Of a stretch of 64,000 nucleotides of DNA, positions 35,481 through 47,338 are shown in pieces. The notes beneath the pieces are model-generated. The model did no database searches. It was not told where the DNA came from and saw only the letters and a program-made list of their open reading frames with translations. How positions within the stretch are numbered: the first letter of the stretch is position 1; each line of letters starts with the position of its first letter. Source of the stretch: Branchiostoma floridae (Eukaryota; Chordata; Leptocardii; Amphioxiformes; Branchiostomatidae); contig NC_049981.1 of the NCBI RefSeq assembly GCF_000003815.2, forward strand, positions 9,119,779-9,183,778. The letters are read 5' to 3'. A program made the position numbers and the translations under genes.

Positions 35481-36938
35481 ATGTCAGTGAAAACTAAGTC
35501 GACATGATTGTCTAGTAGAGGAAATGTTTACGCTGCGAGTAACACAAGCTTCTTGTGTCAGTTGATGTCTTCTCGATATAACGTTAATGTTTAGGGAAGT
35601 TTGTTATTTGAAATATGTGATGACGAGAAATACAAGGTGCATATAACTTTTTTTATATATATGCTTTGCTTTAATGTTACTGTTTATACCTGTATTTGTT
35701 TCAATGTTTTATTGGTCTATCGCCTTGTTCTGATGACGATACGAAAATAATCGTGTTGAGCTTGAGTGTACCTCATGTACCTAACGTTATATGTTGCAAT
35801 AAATACGCTTAACGTAGTAACCGTTTTTGATGGTATTGTTCTTTCATTCTATTGTTTGCGACCTTATAGTCAATATCTTTTGTTCTTTGTGTCCTATCAG
35901 GTATATAGGGGGACCATGATATGAGGAATAGCACGACGTGTGGTTCCTCAATACACGTTTGAGAAATCGCACGTTTCATTTCGAATGATGTGTTTTGAGG
36001 AACTTCACGTCGTGGTAATCCTCGTTTCGGGAACCCCAAACATAGCTCATACAAAATAACAAAAGAACATGTAACCGAAAATATGTTGTTCCCCTTGTTC
36101 ACTGAAAGTATTTCCGGAGACCAGATGTATCCAGTGCACTCAAAGTATTCCCAGCGAATTGTACCCGGTGTACCGGGATTTACATTGTTGAGGACCTAGA
36201 ACTTATAAGTCGAGAAATTGTGAACGGATCTTTTTGACTTTTGGTAGGTGTGTAGCGGTTGTGGAAACGATTGCCTAGTTCGAAAACGGTTTACCTGGCG
36301 TTTTCATCGGTACAGCAGCGAGCTTGGTATTTTCTTGCGGTTTGTTTGGGGCAGCATAAGTCAAAATGCAGCTGCGGGACTTGGTATTTAGTAGGTGTGT
36401 AGCGGTTTTGGAGAGGATTGTCAAGTGTGAGAATGGTTTAGCTAGCTTTTACCTATGGTGCTGTAGCTGGCTTTGTACGTAAGTGCGTTTGTCTGTATAC
36501 AGGATAACTCGAGATGTTCTTGATGGATGTCAATGATATTTGGTGGATAGGTAGGTGTCACAAAAAGGGAGGTCAAGTTTTATAATGGGCCACTTGGCGA
36601 CTGGTTTTGGTACTGCAAGTGTGCATAAAAGTTTTCACTGAAATTTTCTTGAAGTGCCAAGTTTATCATTTTAAGTGGTGGATAGCTGTTGGGACAAGGA
36701 GTAAATGGTGTAAGTTTGGGCCCCCTAGCAGCTGGTTTGGAACTGCAGTGGGTCTTATAGTTTGTAACTTTTGAGAAGGATAACTTCAGAGGGCATTGAT
36801 GGATATTCTTTGTTTTTGGTAGGTAGGTACCTTGGGTGATAATGAACATAATGAGATGCAAATTATGAAAATCAATATCTATTTTGAATAAACACTTAGG
36901 AAAAGTTCTGTGACCGCTGTATCATACTGCATTCAGTG
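35481..36938. other. Non-coding interval with faint ~145-bp repeats
   Basis: Around 36240-36480 the phrase ggtaggtgtgtagcggtt recurs with decaying context (aggtgtgtagcggttttgga). No gene seen. Confidence 0.45.
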
Positions 36939-37833
36939 TTAACCCTATCCAGGCCGGGCTTTTTGGGCCTTCCGGGGACCGGGGGGGCTCTTTTGACCCA
37001 CCCTTCGTAATTTCAAAACGGCTTGGGTTACGATCACCAAATTTAGAGGGAATGATGTACTAGTAAAGCTTTATATTTTCTGTAAATCTGGTATCGTTAT
37101 GACGTAATATGACGTAATTATGACGTCATAATGTCATATTTTGGGCTAAATCGTCAAAATATAAAATTTCCGCTATACTTAAATGTATTGAAGAAAACGA
37201 TGACAATCAAGGTTATCTTATTGGTTTCTAAGTCTGCCAAGTGTTTTGTTGCCAATGACGATGACATTGACGTCTATATGACGTCAGAAAATGACGTAAT
37301 TTGTCCGCCATCGGATCGACAAGCTTGAATTTACTAAGATACGATTTTTTCCACATATAACCCCAATACCCAATAGAAATGGACTAAAAATGATAAAGTG
37401 ATTGTGTTTTGTAAGAAAATAAAAGATTTTGACGGTATTTGAGTAAAAATAACATGTATTTATCGTTGAAAATGACATTGTCCGCCATCTTAGATTTTGA
37501 CCCATGACGTCATCAAATTAGCATAAATTATGAATATTTAATTAGAAATGTAACTTAAAATTACACAGGATGTTAATTATATAAACAAGTTTGATTTAGC
37601 AATAAAACCATGAAATCCCATGATTCAAACTGAAATTAGTAAATTTGGGAAAATATGCCTGTCAGAAACCCGTTGCCATGGCAACACGAAAAATCACAAA
37701 CTAAATTTTTTGACAACAATATTTTAGGAAAAGTCATCAAGTTTCGTAGTCCTAGCACACGTCGTTTGCCAGTTATACGACGTCAAAGTTGGCGCATGCA
37801 CTTTTAGCCCCTCCCCGGTCTGGATAGGGTTAA
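36939..37833. mobile_element. piggyBac-like MITE with TTAA target duplication
   Basis: TTAA (36939-36942) is followed by CCCTATCCAGGCCGGG. The right end reads CCCGGTCTGGATAGGG followed by TTAA (37830-37833). TTAA flanks with ends beginning CCC are typical of the piggyBac superfamily. The 887-bp interior is AT-rich, has several tgacgtca/tgacgtaat motifs, and encodes no transposase. Confidence 0.8.
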
Positions 37834-38444
37834 CGTCGGTAGATGTAATTTACAGCTGGTGTCTTTAGATCTTGGTTAATAGGTCAACATGATACAGCTG
37901 GCATTATAGTTGGGCTATTGGAAAACAAGACTGGTTTCATGATGATAGCTTAAGTTAATCTGATGATAGACCTAGGGAGATTCTATAAAAAAAGAGCTAA
38001 TTTGCATAATTGATGAAATCCGATGCATTCCATGATAGTAAAGGTTGTACTATTTGTCATCTGTCACTGAGAAAGAAAGGAATATCGATGAATATCAATT
38101 ATGCAAATAAGGACCTCATTTGAATGATTAATGAGAACAAACTTTAATACTATGTTGGTAAATGATTGGAATTTTTACCAAAGCCAAAAACAGGTTATGG
38201 TACGTTTTTGGTTGTGCCATGGTGGAGTGGCTGCAGTGTGGTTGTGTATGTATGTCATCAGCATAACTCAAAAAGCTGAGTGAGACCTTATACTTAATCC
38301 CTAATAAAGACACTAACCATAACAAGCCTTGATTATTTGGCGACGGCATGTGTTTAGTGAAACACTAGTTGATTTGATTTATTCTGCTGTATAGAAGAAC
38401 AGTTCAATCTTTGTAACTTGTGTGTAGGATGGGCCGGCTAGTTC
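37834..38444. other. Non-coding interval
   Basis: No gene seen; AT-rich sequence up to the next placeholder gap. Confidence 0.5.
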
Positions 38445-38544
38445 NNNNNNNNNNNNNNNNNNNNNNNNNNNNNNNNNNNNNNNNNNNNNNNNNNNNNNNN
38501 NNNNNNNNNNNNNNNNNNNNNNNNNNNNNNNNNNNNNNNNNNNN
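38445..38544. other. Assembly gap (100 N placeholder)
   Basis: Exactly 100 N. Confidence 0.95.
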
Positions 38545-38653
38545 TAGTAAAATTCACTGCAAAATCCATCAAGTATTGTCTTATGAATAACATATGACTC
38601 AATTAAGACTATTTCATTTCATTTATTTGCACGTGATAAGAAAATACAGAAAG

Positions 38654-38765
38654 TTAACCCTATTCAGACCGGTGTGACAGCGATCTCGCCCCCCCGGCGA
38701 TCTCGCCCCCCCGGGGGGCGAGATCACTAGCGTTTTCGCCCCCCTTTAGCGTTTTCGCCCCCCCA
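38654..38765. mobile_element. Second piggyBac-like MITE left end plus C-rich patch
   Basis: TTAACCCTATTCAGACCGG at 38654 matches the TIR of the element at 36939. It is followed by repeats of gcgatctcgcccccccgg and gcgttttcgccccc. No matching right end is seen before the gap at 39482. From 38766 to 39481 nothing else is recognisable. Confidence 0.55.
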
Positions 38766-39481
38766 CCCCAAGAGCAGCTGGTTACTACATATTACAGGTG
38801 CGCTACCTGGTACTATACTGCACCTGGGGAGTAACGTATATGGTGTGTTACCTGGTACCTATATGGCACCTTATTACCGTACCGTAAGATGTCATACCTC
38901 GAAAGTCGATACTATATTGTTCGGTGCAAACATGACATTGAAATGAAAAAGACAATTTTTGCAGCTGAGGTGGCAAAAAACAGCGCTACTGCGAGCGTAT
39001 AAATCAACACCGTCTATGGTACGGAATACGTCAGCTATATGTTTTCAATCTGTCACAGTGTTTTCTTTCTTGTGCTGGAAACATTTCCATAGCATTAACA
39101 AAAACACACGTGAATAATAGTTTCTCATTATAAACACTATCTACGCGCAAGTTGATATAGCTGTTGCTAAATGCTACACAAACACTGGTAAAGTACCAAT
39201 CTTAAGAAACACGGGTAAATGCATCAGTTCCTAGATACTAGAAAAAACAGTCATGTTGGAGGTGAAGGTGCAAATACCAAAATGTGCGTTATTCTAATTA
39301 ATACCTAATATTTGCATAATTAATAAAGACATTACATAGTTCTTTTGTGGTCACTTCATGGTAGAGACTTCAAATTGGAGATATATAGGTTGCTTGAGGA
39401 CAGGTGAATACAATGAAATACATCTTATGTCAAGACTCAGGTAAATGCAATAATGGGAATACAAGGGACCCAACCCTCCTG

Positions 39482-39581
39482 NNNNNNNNNNNNNNNNNNN
39501 NNNNNNNNNNNNNNNNNNNNNNNNNNNNNNNNNNNNNNNNNNNNNNNNNNNNNNNNNNNNNNNNNNNNNNNNNNNNNNNNN
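39482..39581. other. Assembly gap (100 N placeholder)
   Basis: Exactly 100 N, beside a Helitron-like 3' end. Confidence 0.95.
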
Positions 39582-39597
39582 TAGATACAGAATATAA

Positions 39598-39640
39598 CTA
39601 GAAAGGCCGACATTTGCTTAGGAGCAAATACAGCATATTT
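39598..39640 (-). mobile_element. Helitron-like 3' end, copy A
   Basis: On the minus strand: hairpin ATTTGCTCCTAAGCAAAT, ten bases, CTAG, then T. This is the canonical 3' architecture of Helitrons. Same sequence as the three copies at 44880, 45922 and 46961, but here next to different internal sequence. Confidence 0.6.
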
Positions 39641-40596
39641 CAGCCATAGCTTTTCCCATACAACATTTAACTGTCTCAAATAACCTCTGCTCGAAAATGG
39701 AACATTTAGGGGCACACCCCAGTTTCTCGCCCCCATTGAAACGTATAGTTAAGAGACTATTTTCAACGACGCCGTATTTCCAAACAAAATTTTCCCCGGG
39801 AACTACACCTATACAGTATACAGGAAGTAAAAATGTACCATCTGGTCTAACATATCTGATTTGCAAGAAAATTATAGGACCTAAAATCTCACAATATCCT
39901 GATGAATTTCGAAAGCCCGTAGCGATGACATTATCGGTCAAGCTGCCCGGGGCGCTTCACTGTTTGCGTCCTCGGAGCGATACCCGGAAGCCAAGATGTG
40001 TCGACAAAAACTTACCAAAAACAACATATAGGGGTCGAAGTTTATACTAGCAGCGGATCCGCTACGCTAATTTTACACTGAGTAACTGGGCACTAAGGGA
40101 CTGGTCGATATTTAGCGGGGGGGGGCGGTCGTCGGGGGGGGGGATGGGCCTAGGAAAAAAAATTGAGCCAGGGGGAGGGCCTAGGAAAAATTTTTTGCTC
40201 GGACTATCAGTGAAATTTGTTCGTCAAAATGCCAGAAATGCCGTTTCGGAGGTTCAAGATTTCAAAATTTCCCGGGCCTCAACAAGCTTGAGACGACTCT
40301 CGCCCGAGTTCGGCGCCCGGCAAGGCAAAAAAAAGTTGGAGGCTTCGGCGCTCCACATGCTGAAAATTCGCTCAGTATTCACTCAGTAATATTTTCCTGC
40401 CGCGCCTTTGACTCTATCTCTGTTAAACACCGCTACAACGTTGTAAAACTATTGATGTTACAATAGTATTTACCGTTTTAACGCTGGTATAAAGGTGGAC
40501 GGAGAAAATATCAGTCAAATTTGTTTACCTTTCTTTTGAAGCTGGCGCGGCAAAGACATGAAGCCGAAGTTCATACCGGACGTGGTAGACTATTTT
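39641..40596. other. Non-coding interval
   Basis: No gene seen. Contains G runs near 40117-40145 and a GC-rich patch near 40270-40330. Confidence 0.45.
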
Positions 40597-41277
40597 CAGA
40601 GTTCTACTGTATGGTATAATAAGTTCTCGATAAAGTTACCAAAATGCGACGTAAAAAGTGTACTTCCGGTTTGCAATGCCACCATTCAGTCACGCTGACC
40701 AAATTCAGCGCCTTAGAAAAACTTGCATATCTTGCTACAGGCTCGATTTTGTATAACCACTATACACCACATGATTGCCACAATTGTCATGGAATAATTA
40801 AGATATATGTAGATGGTTACAAAAACAACAAGTTATTTTTTTATATATGTTATTTTTTTTACATTCAGGACTTTTTCTTTTATAACANNNNNNNNNNNNN
40901 NNNNNNNNNNNNNNNNNNNNNNNNNNNNNNNNNNNNNNNNNNNNNNNNNNNNNNNNNNNNNNNNNNNNNNNNNNNNNNNNNNNNNNNNNNNNNNNNNNNN
41001 NNNNNNNNNNNNNNNNNNNNNNNNNNNNNNNNNNNNNNNNNNNNNNNNNNNNNNNNNNNNNNNNNNNNNNNNNNNNNNNNNNNNNNNNNNNNNNNNNNNN
41101 NNNNNNNNNNNNNNNNNNNNNNNNNNNNNNNNNNNNNNNNNNNNTACTTTATGGTATAATAATTTCTCGATAAAGTACCAAAATGCGACGTAAAAAGTGT
41201 ACTTCCGGTTTGCAATGCCACCATTCAGTCACGCTGACAAAATTCAGCGCCTTAGAAAAACTTGCATATCTTGCTAA
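40597..41277. repeat. Duplicated flanks around a 257-N gap
   Basis: The sequence atggtataat through cttgcatatcttgcta at about 40611-40736 recurs nearly unchanged at about 41151-41275, on the far side of the gap at 40888-41144. Either a true duplication or the two haplotypes placed in series. Confidence 0.8.
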
Positions 41278-42062
41278 CATCTGTGCACCAACACATGTCG
41301 GTATTTTCCTAAGATTTTACCGAAAAAATGACAGGAAAAAGCCTCTTTTCTTTCATAATTTTGAACGCTCTGGAAGACGACTGGTGAGAAAGTAAGTGCA
41401 CGTGCTGTTTGTAAAACCGACGGTGAGACTTGTAAATTCAGCGACTTGAGCTCAAATCAAACACACGCAGTACAAGACGTGCCCAACCCGATTCGCATGT
41501 GGGAAATGTTGTTATACGTGTCGTTACCATGACAACAGCCTTGGCTGCAGTCTTTAGATATACCGATTAGACAGGGCGTGCCACTTTATGCGAAAAATCG
41601 AATTAACTTGCGACCAATCACAGCCAGCAGCGGCTCCAACAAAGGCGGTAACATAACGTCAATCAAGAAGAGGCACGAAAATAAACCGAGAAACTGCGAT
41701 GTTTGGGACTGGATAACATACACAAGTATCTCGCTAAGGCGTCGACCTGTCAAGAAGTGGACGACGCGGAAACTATTGCTTCTACTACAACTAAGTTGAG
41801 GGACAAGGACAAGGGGCAGCGGTGCAGTCAGGGCTGACACCGATCGCGAGGAAACGATGCCAAGGCCGCGGTGGACGGCTCGACTGTCGAGTCCGTCTAA
41901 AATCCAATAAAAATGGCGCGAATGGCTTCGTCACATCGGAGACGAGTGGTGGGTGACGTGTGTTTACAGTTTGCACCAGAAGAAAAACATTCTTTAACGC
42001 TTCCTTTGTCGATAGTTTTTAAACTATGAAAATAGGAAGCGTGACTACTGAGAAAAGAATCT
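41278..42062. other. Non-coding interval
   Basis: No supported gene; open frames here are short and unrecognised. Confidence 0.45.
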
Positions 42063-42108
42063 GAACTAACCAAGGAGCTTTTATCTGATAAAAGCTCCTT
42101 GAACTAAC
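42063..42108. mobile_element. Ultrashort TIR-only insertion 2
   Basis: CAAGGAGCTTTTATC (42071-42085), one base, then its exact reverse complement. The 30-bp insert 42071-42100 is flanked by perfect 8-bp direct repeats GAACTAAC (42063-42070 and 42101-42108). Ends starting CA and an 8-bp duplication fit hAT transposons, but no interior remains. Confidence 0.75.
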
Positions 42109-42801
42109 GTGTCGGATTCGTCATAAATTCCAATTTCACGTTAAATGCATTTTAAATCGTACAAGGTCCGGGTGATTCCGATCGGAGTTTGCAGGCATTG
42201 CAAATTAGAATCGTGAATAAAAGTGAATGTTACCGAATAAATAGTATCATAATATTTCTTTTGTCATGCTTGTTCATTTGCTTACGCGCCTTCAACAATA
42301 AAAGTGGCATAATACAGACATAAAGTTATCATGTTGCTCCAACATCGTGCTGGCAAAATGTATGTTTATTCATATAAACATTGCACAGGTAACACAATTG
42401 TTTAGATTTACAGTTCAAAACATTCTAACGATAAATATTGATGAGGAAATAATCATTCTCGCCATTGTTAAACTTACTTATCAAATCTAAACTGGCCAAT
42501 TTTCCCGCGATTTCCGCCAAGTAACATTTCCTCGATTGCCTCAACTTACCCTGCCAAAGTCAAATCTGCCGAAAATGATTGATATTGCTACGCGGAATGT
42601 TGGCAAATTCATCGACAAAGACATGTACTCTGACGTTCAAGGAACGCGTACCTTCTGCTACCGTCCAAATGACCTTGTCGTTAACTCCAAATCCTCGCAA
42701 AAAAACTATTTTATATATACATGTATATAAAACCGGGAGTAAGGTGACATTCGTCCGCTGTGTTGTCAAGATATGCACGTGTTTCTATATAAACGGGGTT
42801 G

Positions 42802-43470
42802 GAAGGCCCCGCTATTGAATATTAATTAGACTTCGTCTTCCTTTTCGCTGATTGGCTGGCTCGTTAAATTCATTTAACTTGCACGTGCGGGGCTCTGCGG
42901 GGTGACGTCACGGCAAAAGGCAGAAAGAAACCAATTTTCCCTCAGAAAAGTGCTGAAATTTACTGTATATAGTAAAGCGCTGGTTGCAAGTTAGCAATTT
43001 ACGTGTTTGTAAGCATAAGTCCGTGAGATTTCTGAAACAATAGCAGTTCTGTGATAAACGGAACCTTCTAAAAACGTACGGAGCTAACAGCGCAGGGAAA
43101 ATATACCATCGCATCACAGAAATGCCCCTAAAAACTGATACAATAAGCCTTCTGAATAGCCCAAAGTGCAAGAGTTTCCCCCAACGGGGCTCTGCCCCTG
43201 GACCATGCCGGGCCGGGGCCTTCGGCGTTCTTCGGTGGACCGCGGGCCACGTGTGCCGACGCTGTAAAAAATTATGGCGGGAACACTGCAGTATATACAA
43301 AAGCTCCTTGGTATATACGGAATCGTGAGGCCCCGCTTATGAATATTAATTAGCCTTCGCCCTCTTCGCACACAGGTGTGGGCTCCGTGCGGGGTCACGG
43401 AAGGTCACGTCAGGAGGCCAAAACAAAACAAATTTCCCCTCAGAAAAGTGCCAAAATTAATCATTTTAAA
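42802..43470. repeat. Two diverged copies of a GC/AT-mosaic repeat
   Basis: Blocks starting ggccccgctattgaatatta (about 42804) and ggccccgcttatgaatatta (about 43329) share cttcg, gtgcggggt, gtcacg and tccctcagaaaagtgc in order. No gene is apparent. Confidence 0.6.
43291..43318. mobile_element. Ultrashort TIR-only insertion 3
   Basis: Perfect 8-bp direct repeats GTATATAC (43291-43298 and 43311-43318) enclose just aaaagctccttg, one inverted-repeat end of the same family as the insertion at 42071-42100. It could be an internally deleted copy or an imprecise excision product. Confidence 0.6.
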
Positions 43471-44855
43471 GTAGTTTATGTCAAAACTTTTACTTGGATC
43501 ATTTTACCAACTATCTAATGCCTATCTACACCAAATTTCAGGCCATTCCATTGTAAGACCAGGGTACAGGGGGCCAAAATATACCGTTTTGGTCTTAAGA
43601 TGACCCAAAAACCTTAATAAAATCATTTAAGAGACAGATATGGGAAAAATGAAAAAAAACGTCCGAGGGTATTGGCCCACTCTACCCTTGTGCCAAATTT
43701 CAAGTCATTCGGTTGAGGAACAACGGAGATACCGTGTTCTGAAGATTTGACAGGAGAAAGAAAGAAACATTACGAATACAATATATTTCACCATACCTAT
43801 GGTATGGCTGAAATATAATAACCCTACTGAAAGACTTTGACAAACTAGAAGTCACCAAAGTCCAAAATATGAATTTCAAAAAAATCCCCCTCCGTGTGAG
43901 AATAGACTCTTCCAGCACACTTTCAGTAAAATTGCGAAATAGACCTGTCCAATAATACACCCACTGAAAGACTTCACCAGTCCAATGATGAATTTTAAAA
44001 AAATGAACCCCTCCGTGTAAGAATGGACTCTTCCAGATGACACCTGGCTCGCTGATTGGCTGCCACCTCCCCCTTTTTAGGATATAGATTCAGGCTAAGT
44101 GATTGGTTACCTATCTAATTAGATTAAATAGACATAGATGCCAGTAGGTGCAATCTGCAGCTGGGGGTCAACGACCTTAAGGTCATTGACCCCTCTGGCT
44201 ATTGGAAAATGACCCAAAAAATCACCAAATATATCATTTTGAAGTAGTTTATGACAAAAATTGTACATGTGTCATTTGAATAAATATCTACTGCACCCTT
44301 TTACCAAAACTTAGGTCATTTGGTTTTAAAACCAGAGCACCAGAGCCAAAAGTGTACGTTTTTGGTCATAAAATGGCCAAATAATCGCAAAATTAAGCAT
44401 TTTGTTGTACAGTCTGCCTCAAGTGTTATTGAATCCATGTGCGCATATGTCTAGGGCACTCCTATACTAAATTTCAGGTCATCCGGTTCTAAAACCAAGG
44501 TACAGGAGCCAAAAGTGTCCTTTTTTGGTAAAAAAATGACCAAAAAATCGCAAAAATAAGCATTTCCTTATACTGTACACCAAAACTGATATTGAATCTA
44601 TATGGGGGACTTATCAAGGCACATCTGTGCCAAATTTCAGCTCATTCGGTTATAATACCAGGGTACAGGGGGCCCAAATATACAGTTTTGGTCTTAAGAT
44701 GACCAAAAAACCTTAATAAAATCATTTAAGAGACAGATATGGAAAAAATGAAAAATACGCCCGAGGGTATTGGCCCACACTACCCTTGTGCCAAATTTCA
44801 AGTCATTCGGTTGAGGAACAACGGAGATACCGTGTTCTGAAGATTTGACAGGAGA
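43470..44855 (-). mobile_element. Helitron-like repeat units, left part of cluster
   Basis: Two segments ending at 43757 and 44855 carry the shared terminal motif (minus strand TCTCCTGTCAAATCTTCAGA) followed by the same body, with internal ~155-bp subrepeats containing gaaatttggcac and gaccaaaac. A long dyad sits at 43783-43816. Related to the 1.03-kb units to the right; boundaries are approximate. Confidence 0.5.
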
Positions 44856-44879
44856 AAGAAAGAAGAAACATTACGAATA

Positions 44880-45905
44880 CTAGAAAGGCCGACATTTGCT
44901 TAGGAGCAAATACAGCATATTGCAATCCATCTTCATCCTGGAAAAAATCCCCAAATTCAACAATTTGAAGTCATGTTTGCTCAATGGGAAAATGAAGTAC
45001 AGTGGGCACTTGTCCTACACACCTTCATGCCGAATTCTAGGTCATTTGGTTTCAATATAAGGGCATAGGAGCCAAAAATATACATTTTTTTAGTTAAAAA
45101 TGGCAAAAAATCCCAAAATGACTCATTTTATAAGTGCTCTATGAAGAAAGTGTTGATGGGATCCTGTTGTCTTATGTCCAATTTACCTTTCTGCCAAATT
45201 TCAGGTGATTTGGTTTACATACAAGGGCAAAGAAGCCAAAAATATACATTTTTAGTCAAAAATGGCTGAAAACCCCAAAATAACTAATTTTTGAAGTCAT
45301 CTATGAAGAAAGTGTCAATGGGGTCCTGTGAGCATATGTTCAATGCACCTCTGTACCAAATTTCAGGTCATTAGGTTTTCATACAAGGGTATAGGAGCCA
45401 AAAATATACATTTTTTGTCAAAAATGGCCAAAAAGCCTAAAATAACTCATTTTTGGAGTAAACAATGAATAAAGCATTGATGGAGTTCTGTGGTCATATG
45501 TCAAACGCACCTATGTACCAAATTTCATGTCATTTGGTTTTAATACAAGGGCATAGGAGCCAAAAATATACATTTTTAGTCAAAAATGGCCAAAAACCCT
45601 AAAATAACTCATTTTTTAAGCGATCTATGAAGAAAGTGTTGATGGTTTTCTGTGCTCATATGTTTAATGCACCTCTGTACCAAATTTCAGGTCATTAGCT
45701 TGTAATACCAGGGCACAGGGGCCCAAAATATACATATTTTATCTAAAAATGACCAAAAACCCTAAATATCATAAATTCTAAGGCCTCTATCAAGAAAGTG
45801 AAAAAAACGCCTGGGGGTATTTGCTACTTCTACCACCCTGCCAAATTTCAGCTCATTTGGCCCAAAAATGAAAAAGTTGAATCCATTTGAAGATTTGACA
45901 GGAGG
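44880..45905 (-). mobile_element. Helitron-like non-autonomous element, 1,026 bp
   Basis: Read on minus it begins near TCTCCTGTCAAA (5' end near 45905) and ends with hairpin ATTTGCTCCTAAGCAAAT (44911-44894), ten bases, CTAG (44883-44880) and a following T. Internal ~155-bp subrepeats carry gagccaaaaatatacattt and ccaaatttcaggtcatttgg on +. No protein is encoded. It would depend on a Rep-helicase supplied elsewhere. Confidence 0.65.
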
Positions 45906-45921
45906 AGAACGAAAGGAAAAA

Positions 45922-46947
45922 CTAGAAAGGCCGACATTTGCTTAGGAGCAAATACAGCATATTGCAATCCATCTTCATCCTTGAAAAAATCCCAAAATTC
46001 AACAATTTGAAGTAATGTTTGCTCAAAGGGAAAATGAAGTACTGTGGGCACTTGTCCTACACACCTTCATGCCTAATTTTAGGTCATGTGGTTTCAATAT
46101 AAGGGCATAGGAGCCAAAAATATACATTTTTTAGTTAAAAATGGCTAAAAATCCCAAAATAACTCATTTTATAAGGGCTCTATGAAGAAAGTGTTGATGG
46201 GGTCCTGTTGTCATATGTCCAATTTACCTTTGTACCAAATTTCAGGTCATTTGGTTTACATACAAGGCCATAGAAGCCAAAAATATACATTTTTAGTCAA
46301 AAATGACTGAAAACCCCAAAATAACTAATTTTTGAAGTGATCTATGAAGAAAGTGTCAATGAGGTCCTGTGAGCATATGTTCAATGCACCAATGTACCAA
46401 ATTTCAGGTAATTTGGTTTCTATACAAGGGCATAGGAGCAAATAATATACATTTTTGGTCAAAAATGGCCAAAACCCCTAAAATAACTCATTTTTGGAGT
46501 AAACAATGAATAAAGCGTTGATGGGGTTCTGTGGTCATATGTCAAATGCACCTATGTACCAAATTTCAGGTCATTTGGTTTCAATACAAGGGCATAGGAG
46601 CCAAAAATATACATTTTCAGTCAAAAATGGCCAAAAACCCTAAAGTAACTAATTTTTGAAGGGATCTATGAAGAAGGTGTTGATGGTTTTCTGTGCTCAT
46701 ATGTCCAATGCACCTCTGTACCAAATTTCAGGTCATTAGCTTGTAATACCAGGGCACAGGGACCCAAAATATACATATTTTGTCTAAAAATGACCAAAAA
46801 CCCTAAATATCATAAATTCTAAGGCCTCTATCAAGAAAGTGAAAAAAACGTCTGGGGGTATTTGCTATTTCTACCACCCTGCCAAATTTCAGCTCATTTG
46901 GCGAAAAAATGAAAAAATTAATCCCATTTGAAAATTTTGACAGGAGA
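45922..46947 (-). mobile_element. Helitron-like non-autonomous element, 1,026 bp, adjacent copy
   Basis: Same structure, orientation and length as the neighbour, separated by a 16-base spacer. CTAG at 45922-45925 follows the hairpin on the minus strand, and the 5' motif is near 46947. Sequence identity with the neighbour is high along the whole length. Confidence 0.65.
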
Positions 46948-46960
46948 ATTTCAGAAAAAA

Positions 46961-47010
46961 CTAGAAAGGCCGACATTTGCTCGCGAGCAAATACAGCATA
47001 TTGCAATCCA
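46961..47010 (-). mobile_element. Helitron-like 3' end, copy D, with altered hairpin loop
   Basis: CTAG at 46961-46964 and hairpin ATTTGCTCGCGAGCAAAT, a perfect dyad whose loop differs from the other copies. Upstream on the minus strand the body differs from the 1.03-kb units. This is the nearest Helitron 3' end downstream of the long Rep-helicase gene at 49849-55550 on the same strand, so it may end that element (inference). Confidence 0.6.
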
Positions 47011-47338
47011 AGCAAAATGGAATGTGATTACTTGCATTCGACGATTCACAAGTTTGTAGAGACAATGCAGAGTCACATTGACTGAGTAGTTTAGATGTTC
47101 TTAGCCCTACAAGGATAAAGTTGAAAATGATTAACTCTACACACACTCTCACAATCTAAGTAACAAAAAAGAAAGATGGAAGCATAAGTCATGTACACTA
47201 TTGAATCTTCTTGACAGCTTTAATTAAACAATTTTTGAAACCTTGTACTTGTCTTGCAATTTTGTTACCTGTTATAAATACAAAAATGCAAATACAAAGA
47301 GAATCGAAAAAATGATGCAAGATGAAATAATATACACT

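Noticed and set aside
39437-40050. Opposed ~100-codon ORFs near 39.5-40.0 kb
   Set aside because: They read through N runs or through the Helitron end; sense and antisense are equally open, with no family match.
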